NCBI GenBank assembly: GCA_051453625.1
Contig: JBOZIK010000001.1
Span: 198,933,617 to 198,997,616 of the forward strand
Length of the DNA: 64,000 bases
Source: Welwitschia mirabilis
Taxonomy: Eukaryota > Gnetophyta > Gnetopsida > Welwitschiales
Direction: 5' to 3'
Under the pieces are notes generated by a model, which ran no database searches, was not told where the DNA came from, and saw only the letters and a program-made list of their open reading frames with translations. Shown here one piece after another: positions 47,070 through 59,522 of the stretch. The first letter of the stretch is position 1. Each line of letters starts with the position of its first letter. The position numbers and the translations under genes are program-made.

Positions 47070-47990
47070 AGAAGATGAACTAAAAATATATTTGACTATT
47101 TTAAAGGCATCATTACATCTAGAAGTCCAATCATAAGATGCATATTTAGTGAGAATATTAGTTAACATTTTTAAAATTTCTTAAAATCCTTAAATAAATA
47201 TTCTATAATAACTAGTATTTCTAAGGGAAAAAAAATCTAATATCTTTAACACATCCACAAAGTAAAAGATGAGTAATAAGTTGAATCTTACAAGAGTTCG
47301 CTTCTATTTTAGTCTTTAAGATTATTTGTCTTAGAATATCCTCTATGACAATTAAGTAAAAATATTTCATTTAAAAATAAAATTTTTCTCCTTATAAAAT
47401 GCAAGGAAAGTTCTAAATGATGTAAACATGATTTAAAATTTTCATCATAGATATAGAAGTCATTGAATAAGATACTTATCATCCATCATTGAAAAGTAGC
47501 TAGGACATTACATAAGCTAAATATCATTTTAATATAAGTAAAGGTTTAAAAATGAAATATAAAAGTTTCTTTTCTTGTTTTGTAGGGATAATTTTTATTT
47601 TGTTATATTCTAATTATTCATCTAAAAAATACTAATAATCATAACCTACTAATGTTTGCAAATTTAATTAATAATGGATAGATGAAAATGATTCTTACAA
47701 GTCATTGTCTTAAGTTTTATATGGTTAATTCACATCCTCCATCCAACTTTTATTCTATTTGGAATTAATTCATCATTTTTGTTTTTTACTATAGTAATTT
47801 TGGATTTTTGAGAAATGGTTTTAGATAGGTTTACCCATTGACTGTGAAAAATGAAATCAATAATGTTTATGTTTAGAAGTTTAATGACTTCTTTTATTAC
47901 CACTTCTTTCATGTGAGGGTTAAGTATGCATTAAGGTTCTTTAAAAAGCTTAGAATGTTTTATGGAAATGCTTTTTTTTCATATACAAAA
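47070..47990 (-). pseudogene. Athila reverse transcriptase (third element, degraded)
   Basis: The open piece at 47,730-47,912 reads MKEVVIKEVIKLLNINIIDF, SQWVNLSKTISQKS, and ITIVKNKNDELIPNRIKVGW followed by RM, which is the Athila RT start through GWRMCIDY. Further on the minus strand: LCNVLATFQ-WM (GLCNAPATFQRCM) near 47,500, FNDFYIYDENFKSCLHHLEL (about 47,465-47,405; FMDDFSVYG box with one Asp now Asn), then a LIVIEDILRQIILKTKIEA piece. It shows what the 51-N gap hides in the first Athila. Confidence 0.9.
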
Positions 47991-48589
47991 TGAGATCAAT
48001 TCATTTCAAGTCAAAAATAGCCCATCCTAGATGGTTTTTATGTTGTTTGAGCATAAAAACTAAGGCTTCTTCTTGAGACGTTAATACTTTAATAGAGAGT
48101 ACAATAGAATAGGAATTATTATTTCTTAAGAATGCATATCTTTAATAAGGGAATCAATTTCATTTTTAGAGATGCTCTCTTCACTAGAAGATTTCTTTTG
48201 TAATGCATGTAATAAAGGCTAAAATGTATCTTTCTAATTAGATGGCTTATAATTGGGGCTCTTATGAAGGAAAAATGCTAATTTTTCATGAGGTGTATGT
48301 AATACATGATCTTATAAAGATGATAAGGATTCAATAATTTAATCTTCATTGATTTAAATTAAATTAATTTATTTTAAGTCATTTATGTAATTCTTTTTCA
48401 TGGCATTTAGAACTTAGATCTCTGTGTTCATATTTTTAAAGAACATTTTTAGTGCTCCACCACTATAGTTGATTAGAAAGTTAGAGATAGAAAAGAATGG
48501 TATTTTTAAGATAATAAAAAATCTTCTTGGGTTACCTTCCATCTATAAAGCTATAAAGTTCATTCGGTAATAAAATTTATTAACTTGCA

Positions 48590-48970
48590 CTATGACATCT
48601 TCTAGCATACCCTTAGAATATTAGTTAAATAGTCTAAAAGTTACAAAGTTATCCAAGCTTTCTATAGCCCTTCTAATCTAAGTTATTTACACTATGTATA
48701 AGACATTAGGTTCACATTAGCTTCTAAGTCTAATAAGGCTTTATCAATTCTTTTTTTGCCCATGATACATGTAATTATCAAAGAACTAGAATCTATAAAT
48801 TTAAATGAAAGTTTATTCTAAAGCATGTCACTCACTTATTAAGATAACATAGTATTTTTTTAACATTCTCCTCTTTATTATGTGCATAATTTTAGGAAAT
48901 TTTACATATGAAGGAATTTTCTTAATGACATCCAATAATCAAATGTTAATCTCTACTTATTGAAATCTTT
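48590..48970 (-). pseudogene. Athila protease (third element, degraded)
   Basis: The minus strand reads RIDKALLDLEANVNLMSYI (about 48,760-48,700), matching the ALCDLGASVNLMP active site with Gly changed to Glu (GGA to GAA). Upstream, LLDVIKKIPSYVKFPKIM (frame-shifted, about 48,945-48,890) matches the Athila gag-protease linker (PLLEAI..MPSYAKFLK.I). Inactive. Confidence 0.8.
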
Positions 48971-48999
48971 TTAAATAGTTTTCTTCTAACTATTTCTTT

Positions 49000-51329
49000 C
49001 CTAAAACTGCAAGATTTTTAGAAAATGGGAATTTTTTAAGATCTATATGTTTATGCGTTTCCACATCATTTTCTTCATTTTTTTCAATTTTAGAACTTTA
49101 TTCAGATTAAATATTAGATGTTTAGGGGCCTTTTTAAATGGTTGAAGTCTTTCAAATTTTTTCACTGCCACGTCTCAGTGAGATAAAATTAACTCCTTTA
49201 ATTTATTCTTATTTATCAATTAGGTTAATATGTTTCAAATAATAAAAAGATTTAAATAGAATCTTACAATTTTTCCTTTGGTTTATTAAAGATAGTAAGT
49301 GGGATTTATTTTAATAAAACTAATTCATTCCTTATTTTAGATCTTGAAGAGTTTAATAATTTTGGTTATTGTCTTTAGCTTAATTATTATTATTGCATAA
49401 TTAAATTTACATGAACTATTTAAGACTATTCTTTAGTACTCTACTTTGAGATTGATAAGGTTATTTTAATGTAAAGGCTTTATTTTTTTAAAACTTTTAG
49501 GAAAATATAGGGTATTTTTTCTAGTTTTAGTTATAAGAATATATATAAAAAGATGATAATTTCTATTATTGTTATCTTAAAAAGTATCTTTCATGTTACA
49601 CACTATTCACTTACTTAGTTACTCTATCTTTATAAATTGAGACAAAGACATGTAGAGAACATATAGCTCCTCCACTAGTTAAATGAGGTTTAGGTAACTC
49701 AATCTAATCTTTTAGTTATAAATTTTAGTTTCTACCTCTATTTTTTTCCCTCATATAGCTTATACATTTCTCATTCTATGGCTTTAAAAGATTGAGTTTG
49801 CTTCACTACATGTTTGATCCTAGATGCTTTTCCTAGTTTTCAAAAATTTTAACTATGTTTTCTAAAGTATTCCANNNNNNNNNNNNNNNNNNNNNNNNNN
49901 NNNNNNNNNNNNNNNNNNNNNNNNNNNNNNNNNNNNNNNNNNNNNNNNNNNNNNNNNNNNNNNNNNNNNNNNNNCTAAAGTATTCCAATCTTCTTATAGT
50001 TCTTCATATATGAAGTTTTCACCACTCATCATCTTTATTAGTTTTCTACTTTATGTAATTAATTATTCATAAGCTTTAAAATATTATTTGAAATATTTTT
50101 AATAGATTTTTAGAGCACTAAAATACGTTTAAAAAAGTTTCATTATTTTATTCTTAGCAGTCCATAACTTTTCTTCTTAATTAATTGCCTTTATGTGTTG
50201 GAAAATATTTTTTTATGACTCCATTACAAAAATATCAACATGATCTAATTAAATATGGTTTTAAGTTGTGTATCTAGCCTTTAGGTTTTTCTTTCAAGAA
50301 AAAAGAAAAAAATTTCATTCTAATTACATTCCCTTGATCTCCTAGGATTAACGTAATAGCCTTGAAGTCACTTAAATGTTTATAATCATTTTCAAAATAT
50401 AAGCCATGAAATGTAAAAAAAAAATTTATGATGGAAGGTTTTATTTGACTCAATTTATATGTGAAGTAAAAATCATTACAAGAAGATATAGCTACACACT
50501 TAAGTTATCAAAAAGCTTATAACATTTTTCTAAGTTGTCCTTGACTATTACTATTTATATTAGTTTAAGAGATGGATAATTTAGTTAAAAAGGTATCTAT
50601 AATATTTTCAATTGAGATTTCATTATTCTAAAATAAGAGTTTATAATACTCCTAGTGAAAGTTAAATCCAAGATTATTTAAGAGTGGTTGGTATTTCGAG
50701 TATTCATCAATTTTGCTATGAAGTTAGTAAGTGGTAGATGTAATCTAATGATGCATAAGAAATCAAAACTAATAACAATATTTTTGGAATAAACTACTAA
50801 TAAAAATTAATGAAGATTACCAAAATAACAAATCCAGAATTTTGATTAATGAAAAATTTACAAAAAGTAAAGTGGCATTGGTGGAAGTGATAGAGGCATC
50901 AGTCAATTTTGATTTTTTCTGAATGAAAAATGGATAATAAACAAAAGGAAGAGCTATGTTATGTAGCATAAAAAAATGATTAAAAAATTCAAATTTGAAA
51001 TTTTACATTATGTAGCATAGATCAACCTATCACTAGTAAAATATGTAAAGGGATTAATGAATTTTAGCCAATATATTAAAGCTAACATCTCTATAGCTAG
51101 AAATGTAAAAACAATGTAGAATACATCTAAATAGAAGCAAAGTCCTAGATAACGTATCTAAGAAAAATGTCTAGAGATATCACCCATATGCTCTAGATTC
51201 TCCTAATTTTTATGAAATAGATAACATTTCTATAATTTTAATAATGGAAGATCAAAAAGTAAAAATAAAAATAAAAAATAATTTCTACAAATGAAATAGA
51301 TTTTAACAAGCCAAGGAACATCAATTGTA
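49000..51329 (-). pseudogene. Gag and leader region of the third Athila (unreadable)
   Basis: Position between protease and PBS implies gag and leader. The text is very AT-rich with many stops and I could not place the NHPNF-type gag signature with confidence. Assignment rests on context only. Confidence 0.4.
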
Positions 51330-51348
51330 ATCCCTAATAATGATGCAA
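51330..51348 (-). promoter_or_regulatory. Primer binding site (tRNA-Asp type) of the third Athila
   Basis: The plus strand reads ATCCCTAATAATGATGCAA, complementary to the Athila PBS with eight differences, seven of them transitions. Confidence 0.7.
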
Positions 51349-51351
51349 AAA

Positions 51352-53400
51352 ACTTGCTACATCTTAACTTATAGTTTAGTTCATGATCTTTAAAGCAATT
51401 CCTTAGCTGTCAAGGTATAGGTGCTAGTTTTAAATAAATAAACTATGATGTTCTATTGTAACATAGTTGACCCTAATTCTTATTATTTCTTAGGGTTTCC
51501 AAACATATTTTAGAGCTTACAAAGATTTAATAAATATTTTAGATAAGGATTTAAATAGAAAATAATTTTGAAAGAATTAAGGATTAAAGTATTAAAGATT
51601 CTTCTCCTAGGAACTAAGAATGATAATTCATAATACAATTAACAAAGAAAAATCAAGCTAAGTTATATATAACACATTAAATATAAATTAGATCCATAGA
51701 TAAGCAATGAATTATTCACATTAGATTTTGTATGTCATGAAAGAACTAATATTAGGGATGTATGTCTTATCATAAAGCGTATGAAACATTGAAATAGCAT
51801 GAAAGATTGCATCAGTAGTAATACATCAATCATGAAAAACCAAGCAATATATTAAAAGAACAAATCTAAATGATAAATACAAAAGAACATTTAAAATGTA
51901 GTATTGCATAACTAGTAATCATAATTATATTAATGATAGAATAAAGAGATAAATCCAATCACAAATTAAAGTGCATCCATCAATAATTCAAATATAACAA
52001 CAAATACCAATTCAGTATAGATTAATGCTTATTTTGACAAGGCTAAAAATTAATGATTTGCTCATATGCATGAAAAGGAAAAATAAGGCTTAAAAACCTC
52101 ATCATGAGATAAATGCTTAATAGATCTATAGGAAACATGAATCGATGATAATAGAGTTTAGAATGTATTATGGATATAAACAATCATATGATTAAGTATG
52201 AATCTAAAAATGTCTAACTCTTGAGGTAGTCTTTTATAATGTAGACTTTATTAATGGTTTAAATTACATTAGTAAATCTTGGTTAATAATAGATTATCAT
52301 TAATAAATCTTAGTGGGTGATAGCCTTCAGNNNNNNNNNNNNNNNNNNNNNNNNNNNNNNNNNNNNNNNNNNNNNNNNNNNNNNNNNNNNNNNNNNNNNN
52401 NNNNNNNNNNNNNNNNNNNNNNNNNNNNNNTTTATTAATGATGTAAATTACTTTAGTAAATCTTTGTTCATACTAGATTATCATTAATAAATCTTAATGG
52501 GTGGTAGCCTCCAGGTATTTAATCCTTATTATTCTTAAGCTCTAATATTAAGGCTTTGACTAGTATAGTAATTTTAACTTCATGATGTGAGGTTAATTCA
52601 ACAAGTTATCCTTTGTTTTATAGTTTATTTCTTTTAGGAACTATTCCTCCTAAAGGTCATTCTGTTTAATCTATTTAGCTTCCATGAAAATTTGGAACTT
52701 TAAGATGACCTATAAATAAAATACTACAAATTAGTCCTTTATAGTAACATTTATGAAAATTAAAGTATAAAACATGGTTAATAATATTTCAATGATAAAT
52801 ATGGTATTTATAGCCTTGATATATACTATTTACTAAATTATAAGGATTCATACATGTAAAAATTTAAGTATACTAGGCATTCAACATGTTGATCACAATC
52901 CTTGATAACCAAATTAATCACTCAATGGTCTTAGATAAAAGATCTAAAAGGTAGACCCTCTAGACCATCCTCCCTAGCAGCAACTATTTATAGCCAAAGT
53001 AAGATTTTATTGAGTTTATTTCCAATTATGCACGCATCTTATTCATTTTCTTATTGATGTCATTATTATAAGCACATGTAAATTTTATTCTTAAATATTA
53101 ATATCTTGGACCCTCATAAAAATCTAATTATTTCTAAAACATAAGAAAATTTGAATCTTCGAAATAAATGCATAGATAACTCTTCAAATAGATCTATGTT
53201 TGATAAAAATTTGAATGACTAATGAAAACATTTTGGAGAATGGAATTTTTTAAAGGTTTTTTTTAATTATCATTCACTTTTTGCCTAATCCAAAATAACT
53301 ACATTTCATGTTAAGATATGTTGTGAAGATGCTATGTTATTCTTATAATTTTTTAATCTAAATCTCCATAACATTTGACATTTTGTTTCCTTTTGAGCTA
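51352..53400 (-). repeat. 5' LTR of the third Athila, outer boundary unresolved
   Basis: LTR expected immediately outside the PBS. The stretch contains the 52,331-52,430 gap, flanked by an 84-bp duplication. I could not locate the outer TGTTAG-type end; the upper coordinate is a guess. No partner LTR was found in the window. Confidence 0.35.
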
Positions 53401-54514
53401 TTATTAAACTTTCAAGAAAAGAAAGAAAAAAATAAGGTAAAACACCAAGCTTAATGTAACATTATTTTTCTTGAAGCTAAATCGATGTCTTTGGATGAAG
53501 AATTTATTAGTTAATTTATATCTTATGTTTATAATATTTTTTATTTGATTGGTTAAAAATTTTCTAAAAGGGTGTTTCACATGACTTAAAGAAAACATTG
53601 TGAAAGAATTAGCTTTAAAAATGAAGCTTTTTTCTTAGAAACGATAAATATATATTATAAACTAAAACAAGAAAAGATTACAACATAGCTTGAAAGCTAT
53701 TTTTCCAAGCTCTATATAAATCACATTGGTAATTAGAACTCCAAATATTTGCATCTAATTTATTAAATCCTAGTTCCTAATTCTAATTAGATATAGGATT
53801 TAAACTAACATACTCTAATAGGTTTATAAAAAAAAAGGGTATTCATCAAGAGTAAATTTAGGATAAGAAATTTATACAAGAAAACTAAGAGCAATAGGTT
53901 TAACTTTTTCTTCTACTACTTCTTCTTCTTATTGCTGTTGGTTAATTTCCTATGTATTAGACTAAAAGTGTTCTTACTCTTTTGATACACCGTTAGTATG
54001 CCTAGCAGGTGCAGGGAGGTCATGCTTATCATCACTCTGAATATATTTAGGTAGCTCTCACATTAGTGGATTTTGGCTAGTTTTTCTTGAAATATCTTGC
54101 TAACTTATAAATCTAGCATCTATCTATACTTTTCTTTGATACAGAATCCAAATTAAACTTTCATGTTATAACTTATAACTTTGTAGAAAGTAATCAAGAG
54201 ATCTATCAAAAATTCTTCCATCATGATAGCAAGAAGTAAAAATGAAGCTCATTTATTTTATTAAAGCGTCATTCCAAAGTGAATTACTTCATGATCATAG
54301 TAGCTCAAGAATCAAATGGCCTTAAAAAATCGTTGCTTTTATAGATTCCTCATCTTTTTCTCAATATTTTCTCTATTAATATTTTAAGCTGAGGCATTAT
54401 GAATGCTTTAGAATCATTTCTTTTGAGCTTAATACTCTAAGGGCCTATGTGAGTGGCATCACTAATAGAAGAAATATCAATAAGAATGATAGTATTATCT
54501 ATGTAGGTAGATGT
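53401..54514. other. Unassigned AT-rich stretch
   Basis: No motif recognised. The short minus-strand ORF at 53,404-53,598 is low-complexity (Phe/Leu/Lys) and unlikely to be a gene. Confidence 0.4.
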
Positions 54515-54790
54515 TACTACTAGAAATATAGGTTTTTAAGGCATTTATTTTAAAAAAATTATTTAAATAGAATCCTTTATAAGGTGTCTATTTTAATAAA
54601 TACCTTAAATAAAATGTAATAAGATCTTTTTAAGGATTTTTTAAATAAAAACACCTTAAAATCCTTTTGCAATTTTTTTAAAGTACTTATAAAAAGAATT
54701 CCTTAATAAGTAGAAATGTTTTTAACACATTTCTTTTAATAAATACCTGAAAAGCCTTTAAGTACTTTAGGATTTAGATATTTACATCAT
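54515..54790 (+). mobile_element. CACTA-like transposon terminus with subterminal repeats
   Basis: tactactagaaatataggtt at 54,515 is close to the plant CACTA (En/Spm) terminal inverted repeat CACTACTAGAAA, with the first C now T. Over the next 250 bp short motifs alternate in both orientations: aaggcattta, taaggtgtct, ataccttaa, taaggatttttt, acaccttaaaa, ataccTgaaaagcc. That is the subterminal-repeat pattern of CACTA elements, which bind transposase. The opposite end (..TTTCTAGTAGTG) was not found, so the element is truncated or extends beyond what can be read. Confidence 0.5.
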
Positions 54791-57447
54791 TTGGTTAATG
54801 GACATTTTATTTTTCTTTACATGAGTTTATGTTAAAACTAGGTGTGACGATTGGATCATAACTTATTTATGTAATGGTTGGGTAAGAGTACTGTGGGATT
54901 GTCTTATGAACTAATAGTAAGTAAGGCTTTGATGCCTATAGTGACAAGTATCATTACCTAAGCTAGTAAAGTTTTTCTTTTAATAATCAAGTTCCATTCA
55001 CTTTCCACTAGAAGCCATCCCAATGATAACTAATTTAAGCAATGTAGTTCTACCTCATTTAGTCCTAATTTCAGGTCTCTTATTCTTTAATTCTATGTTG
55101 CATTGTGTTATGTAATAGTAAATTTCTTCTTCTTTCTTTCATTTAAAATAATTGCTAATGTTTTTTAAAATTTTATATTGATATCATAATCTATTTCATA
55201 AAATATCTTCTTTGATTTAATTTCTTCTTTATTTTTAGACAAGGAATCTACCAAAGTCCTTAGACTTGGTACTTCACTTGTAATTTCTGAGTAACCTCTA
55301 GAATTAACTCTTGTTGCTTATTGAAAGCTTCTAGGAAGGTAGCTTACTATGTCGACATTTTATTTATCTAGTTATTTCCAGCTTTCCTTTCTAGATCTGA
55401 GGCTATTGTGCTCTTGTGTTATTCATTATTATCCACATTATGATTAAGAGGAAAATAATTTTTTCTTCTAAAATTATTAATGCATTAAGCAATTTGGAAA
55501 AGACTACAATATGGAGAAAAAATTAATTTTCCTACTTATACACTATATAACCATGATTTAATACTACAAATCATAGCAGTGGTATAGCCATAATTTAGCT
55601 TTGAACTTTCTTATATCTAGATTGTAAGGTTACACCTTCATTGAGTAAATCAATATCAAAATTATTACTAGAATCATGGTATTTCTAATTATAGATAGTT
55701 CTTATAGATGAAGCACAAACTACAAGTATGCATTATTTTTATGATAATACCAATGCATATTCTATAACAATTATTCTAGTAGTTAGTATGTGATCAACAA
55801 TGAATTAGATTCTCCCCTTCCAACATGATAAACGGCCTTTTTTTGAGACTTATTTAATTTATATGGAAATGCAAAAGATATTTAGAACAACTTCATAAAA
55901 GTGAAATTGTGTAAAGATCCAATGTCAATAGAACTTTTTCAACTGTTAGTACTATTTCTCTAGTCTATAGAAACTCTTTTGTATTGATGCTTTTGTCTTA
56001 TATAGTTAACTATTTTAGTGATTTCATTATCTTTATAGCTTCTTATTCCAATTTACTCTTTATTCATAGGCCCTTGTCCTTATACTCTACATCTGCACTT
56101 GAACATTTTATGAAAGTGATTTGAAAACTCTTTAGTTCTTGCTTTTAGAGGATTTGAACAAAGGATTTTCTCCTTCTATATTCATATTTCTATCTTTGCT
56201 GATCTTCAAAGAGGATTCTCTTCTATAATTTATGTGTTGTATTCCAAGTAGTTTATTAGAGTATTATGTCTCAAGAAAATGGTAGAATATTAAAGAACAT
56301 GTCCTAGTAATTTAAGATGGTCAAGGACTCATGAAAGATACAATAGAAAAACACCACCAAAATGGCTACTGCTTTTACTGTTCACGTCAATGAAGAGTAA
56401 TCAAAAATCTAAAAAATAGTTCACAATTAGTCTAGACATATCATATGATCTTTCCATGGCATAGCAAGGTAGAACACAAATCTAAGTTCAAATTGAGACT
56501 TCTATGAAATTAGAGTTTAAAACCTTCTTAAAACTAAATGATGATGACTTTGGAAATAATACTTCTTACATATTCTTTTATGATAATTAACAAGCTCGAT
56601 ATCACCATGTAGAATAACCATGTGAATAATAAGTTTATTTGATGTGACCAAAACCATTAATGTTGATTTTGATCTTTTCATAAGAAATCAATAAATCAAT
56701 AGAAGAACATTTAAAAGTCTCAAAAATAAGAATATGAATTCAACTAGAAGAGATCAAAAGTAGAAATATTGGAACAAGGGCATGTTTACTACTATGGTCT
56801 CTAATTCTATAGATTCATAATGTAATATTGATGTAAAAAATAAAGGAAGTCTTATTTTACATCTAAAAATTTCCTTTACTATATGTTAAGTGAATGCCTA
56901 AAACCTTATCTTAACATGAAAAATTTTATTAATGAATAATAACTACATAATAAATAGTACTAAAACAAGATGGTCCTTTATGAAGGGTTAGTAAACATTC
57001 TAAGGGGACGCCTAGGCATCAATGTACATAAGTTAATAGTTATCATGGATGATATTGACAATCATTAATGAAAATGTTGAAACTAGTTTCATAGCACTAC
57101 AAAAGGATAGTTTGTATGTTGCATATGATTCATAGTAGATGAAGTTTATGGTGTTGATGTGCATAAGTTGATGGGTCTTGCACCTAGTTGAAATAATAAC
57201 AAGACAATACTTAACTAGAAAACATAGTAATGTAATAAAGAGTTGTATAAAATCTTTATTGTAAAATGGATATGTTCTATTATGATTGTCCTTAGGGGTT
57301 TGAAATTTTTTCCTTAAGATTTAATTCTATGGCTAAGCATAGGATTGAGATTTAGATAATGTACATGAAGTTAAAGTGGAAGTTGCTATTAAGATGTACA
57401 AGTAAACATACGTTATAATCACTCAACAAAAAACAAAGACTAATGGG
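54791..57447. other. Unassigned region downstream of the CACTA-like end
   Basis: No transposase or pol motif could be recognised. Stop codons are dense in all frames. It could be interior of the CACTA-like element or older retrotransposon DNA. Confidence 0.35.
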
Positions 57448-57510
57448 TGTTTTCATTGTTTTGACATTTGACTAGGTCATTTTATGAAGGATAGGTTATG
57501 AATAGGCATA
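57448..57510 (+). pseudogene. Retrotransposon gag zinc-knuckle relic
   Basis: The plus strand reads CFHCFDI*LGHFMKDRL, resembling CFHCGKLGHFMKDC of retroelement gag: CX2C and GHFMKD are kept, with about two extra residues and a stop between them, and the last Cys changed to Arg. The surrounding 57.0-57.7 kb is probably the rest of that gag, but no other block is clear. Copia versus gypsy cannot be decided. Confidence 0.45.
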
Positions 57511-58697
57511 TCAAGATTTGGTTGTATTTAGAAGCCTAAGGATTATCCATAATTGGTCATTTGAATATAAAAAGTCAAATGGATGTAGCTTTCTAGATTT
57601 CTCCAACACAATAGGTTGTGATTTAATTATATTCATGGATTTGAACATGATAGAGTAAATGAATGCTAGATATTAAAGGCATCAAGTGCATGGCATCATC
57701 TTACTTATCTTTAGAGATGTATAGATTAGATGATTAAAGCATACTCAGATCTTGGATTGGGTTTTCAATGTCATTTAGGCTTCCATGTCATGGCCCTAAC
57801 ATTAATAACTATTAATATGCAATATTGATCTCTTTGAAGCAAGTTAACTCATTTTTTATTTAAAAAGTTACATTGGCCATGATTGTAGAAATTTTTCTAA
57901 TGTTTCTATTTTGATGCATGAACATTGATTTTATCCTCCTAAATAATTTGTAACTATTATGCTAGAAGTTCTTCTCATTTAGGCCTTAAAACTTCTTTAC
58001 CTACTCATTTAATGTAAAAACATCTCTATTATCATAGACAAGTATTGTATTTTAATTATCTCAAGTAAACTCTAAAAATTTATACATTTCTAAGCATTTT
58101 GAATGAGGCCTTAACAAACTTTAGCTTAATTACAATATTAGTCTTCATCAACACTGAAACTAGGAAAAAGATACAGTGATTCCTACTAGGCTAATTGTCA
58201 ATGCTAGTATCTTTCACTATAGTGAGTCTAATAGAAATTATGGTAGTTCTCTAACTCTTCCTATTCTTCACTCTCATACATTAGATGTTTTTTAAATTCT
58301 ATTGATTAAGATAGAGACATTTTTCTATTAAATCAGAATTAGTATTAATTTAAATAATCTCNNNNNNNNNNNNNNNNNNNNNNNNNNNNNNNNNNNNNNN
58401 NNNNNNNNNNNNNNNNNNNNNNNNNNNNNNNNNNNNNNNNNNNNNNNNNNNNNNNNNNNNNTCACTATAGTGAGTCTAATGGAAATTATGATAGTTCTCT
58501 AACTCTTTCTATTCTTGACTCTCATACATTAGATGTTTTTTAAATTCTATTGATTAAGATAGAGGCATTTTTCTATTAAATCAAAATTAGTATTAATTTA
58601 AATAATCTCCTCTTGAGAATGATATGATGCTCACATGACCTATCAAAAGTGTTGGAGGTTCTAACAATAAGAAGCAAATAATACAACTACCTAGAAG
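57511..58697. other. Unassigned AT-rich stretch with flank-duplicated gap
   Basis: No motif. The 58,362-58,461 gap is flanked by about 145 bp present on both sides (58,216-58,361 and 58,462-58,608) with a few substitutions. Confidence 0.5.
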
Positions 58698-59522
58698 NNN
58701 NNNNNNNNNNNNNNNNNNNNNNNNNNNNNNNNNNNNNNNNNNNNNNNNNNNNNNNNNNNNNNNNNNNNNNNNNNNNNNNNNNNNNNNNNNNNNNNNNNNN
58801 NNNNNNNNNNNNNNNNNNNNNNNNNNNNNNNNNNNNNNNNNNNNNNNNNNNNNNNNNNNNNNNNNNNNNNNNNNNNNNNNNNNNNNNNNNNNNNNNNNNN
58901 NNNNNNNNNNNNNNNNNNNNNNNNNNNNNNNNNNNNNNNNNNNNNNNNNNNNNNNNNNNNNNNNNNNNNNNNNNNNNNNNNNNNNNNNNNNNNNNNNNNN
59001 NNNNNNNNNNNNNNNNNNNNNNNNNNNNNNNNNNNNNNNNNNNNNNNNNNNNNNNNNNNNNNNNNNNNNNNNNNNNNNNNNNNNNNNNNNNNNNNNNNNN
59101 NNNNNNNNNNNNNNNNNNNNNNNNNNNNNNNNNNNNNNNNNNNNNNNNNNNNNNNNNNNNNNNNNNNNNNNNNNNNNNNNNNNNNNNNNNNNNNNNNNNN
59201 NNNNNNNNNNNNNNNNNNNNNNNNNNNNNNNNNNNNNNNNNNNNNNNNNNNNNNNNNNNNNNNNNNNNNNNNNNNNNNNNNNNNNNNNNNNNNNNNNNNN
59301 NNNNNNNNNNNNNNNNNNNNNNNNNNNNNNNNNNNNNNNNNNNNNNNNNNNNNNNNNNNNNNNNNNNNNNNNNNNNNNNNNNNNNNNNNNNNNNNNNNNN
59401 NNNNNNNNNNNNNNNNNNNNNNNNNNNNNNNNNNNNNNNNNNNNNNNNNNNNNNNNNNNNNNNNNNNNNNNNNNNNNNNNNNNNNNNNNNNNNNNNNNNN
59501 NNNNNNNNNNNNNNNNNNNNNN
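58698..59522. other. Assembly gap, 825 N
   Basis: The flanks are not duplicated. It marks the change from very AT-rich decayed DNA on the left to more GC-rich DNA on the right. Confidence 0.95.

Larger units (their letters stand above)
46690..51351 (-). mobile_element. Third Athila element (minus strand), pol truncated after RNase H
   Basis: Reading on the minus strand from the PBS at 51,330-51,348: a poorly readable gag region (49.1-51.3 kb), protease (about 48,960-48,600), RT (47,990-47,070) and RNase H (47,030-46,690). Integrase is not found where expected, and a possible LTR lies there instead. The gap at 49,875-49,974 has a 13-bp flank duplication. The 5' LTR begins at 51,352. Confidence 0.8.

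Noticed and set aside
52850-52875. Plus-strand Athila LTR start (catgtaaaaattt)
   Set aside because: Short match in AT-rich DNA, with no further LTR homology downstream that I could confirm.
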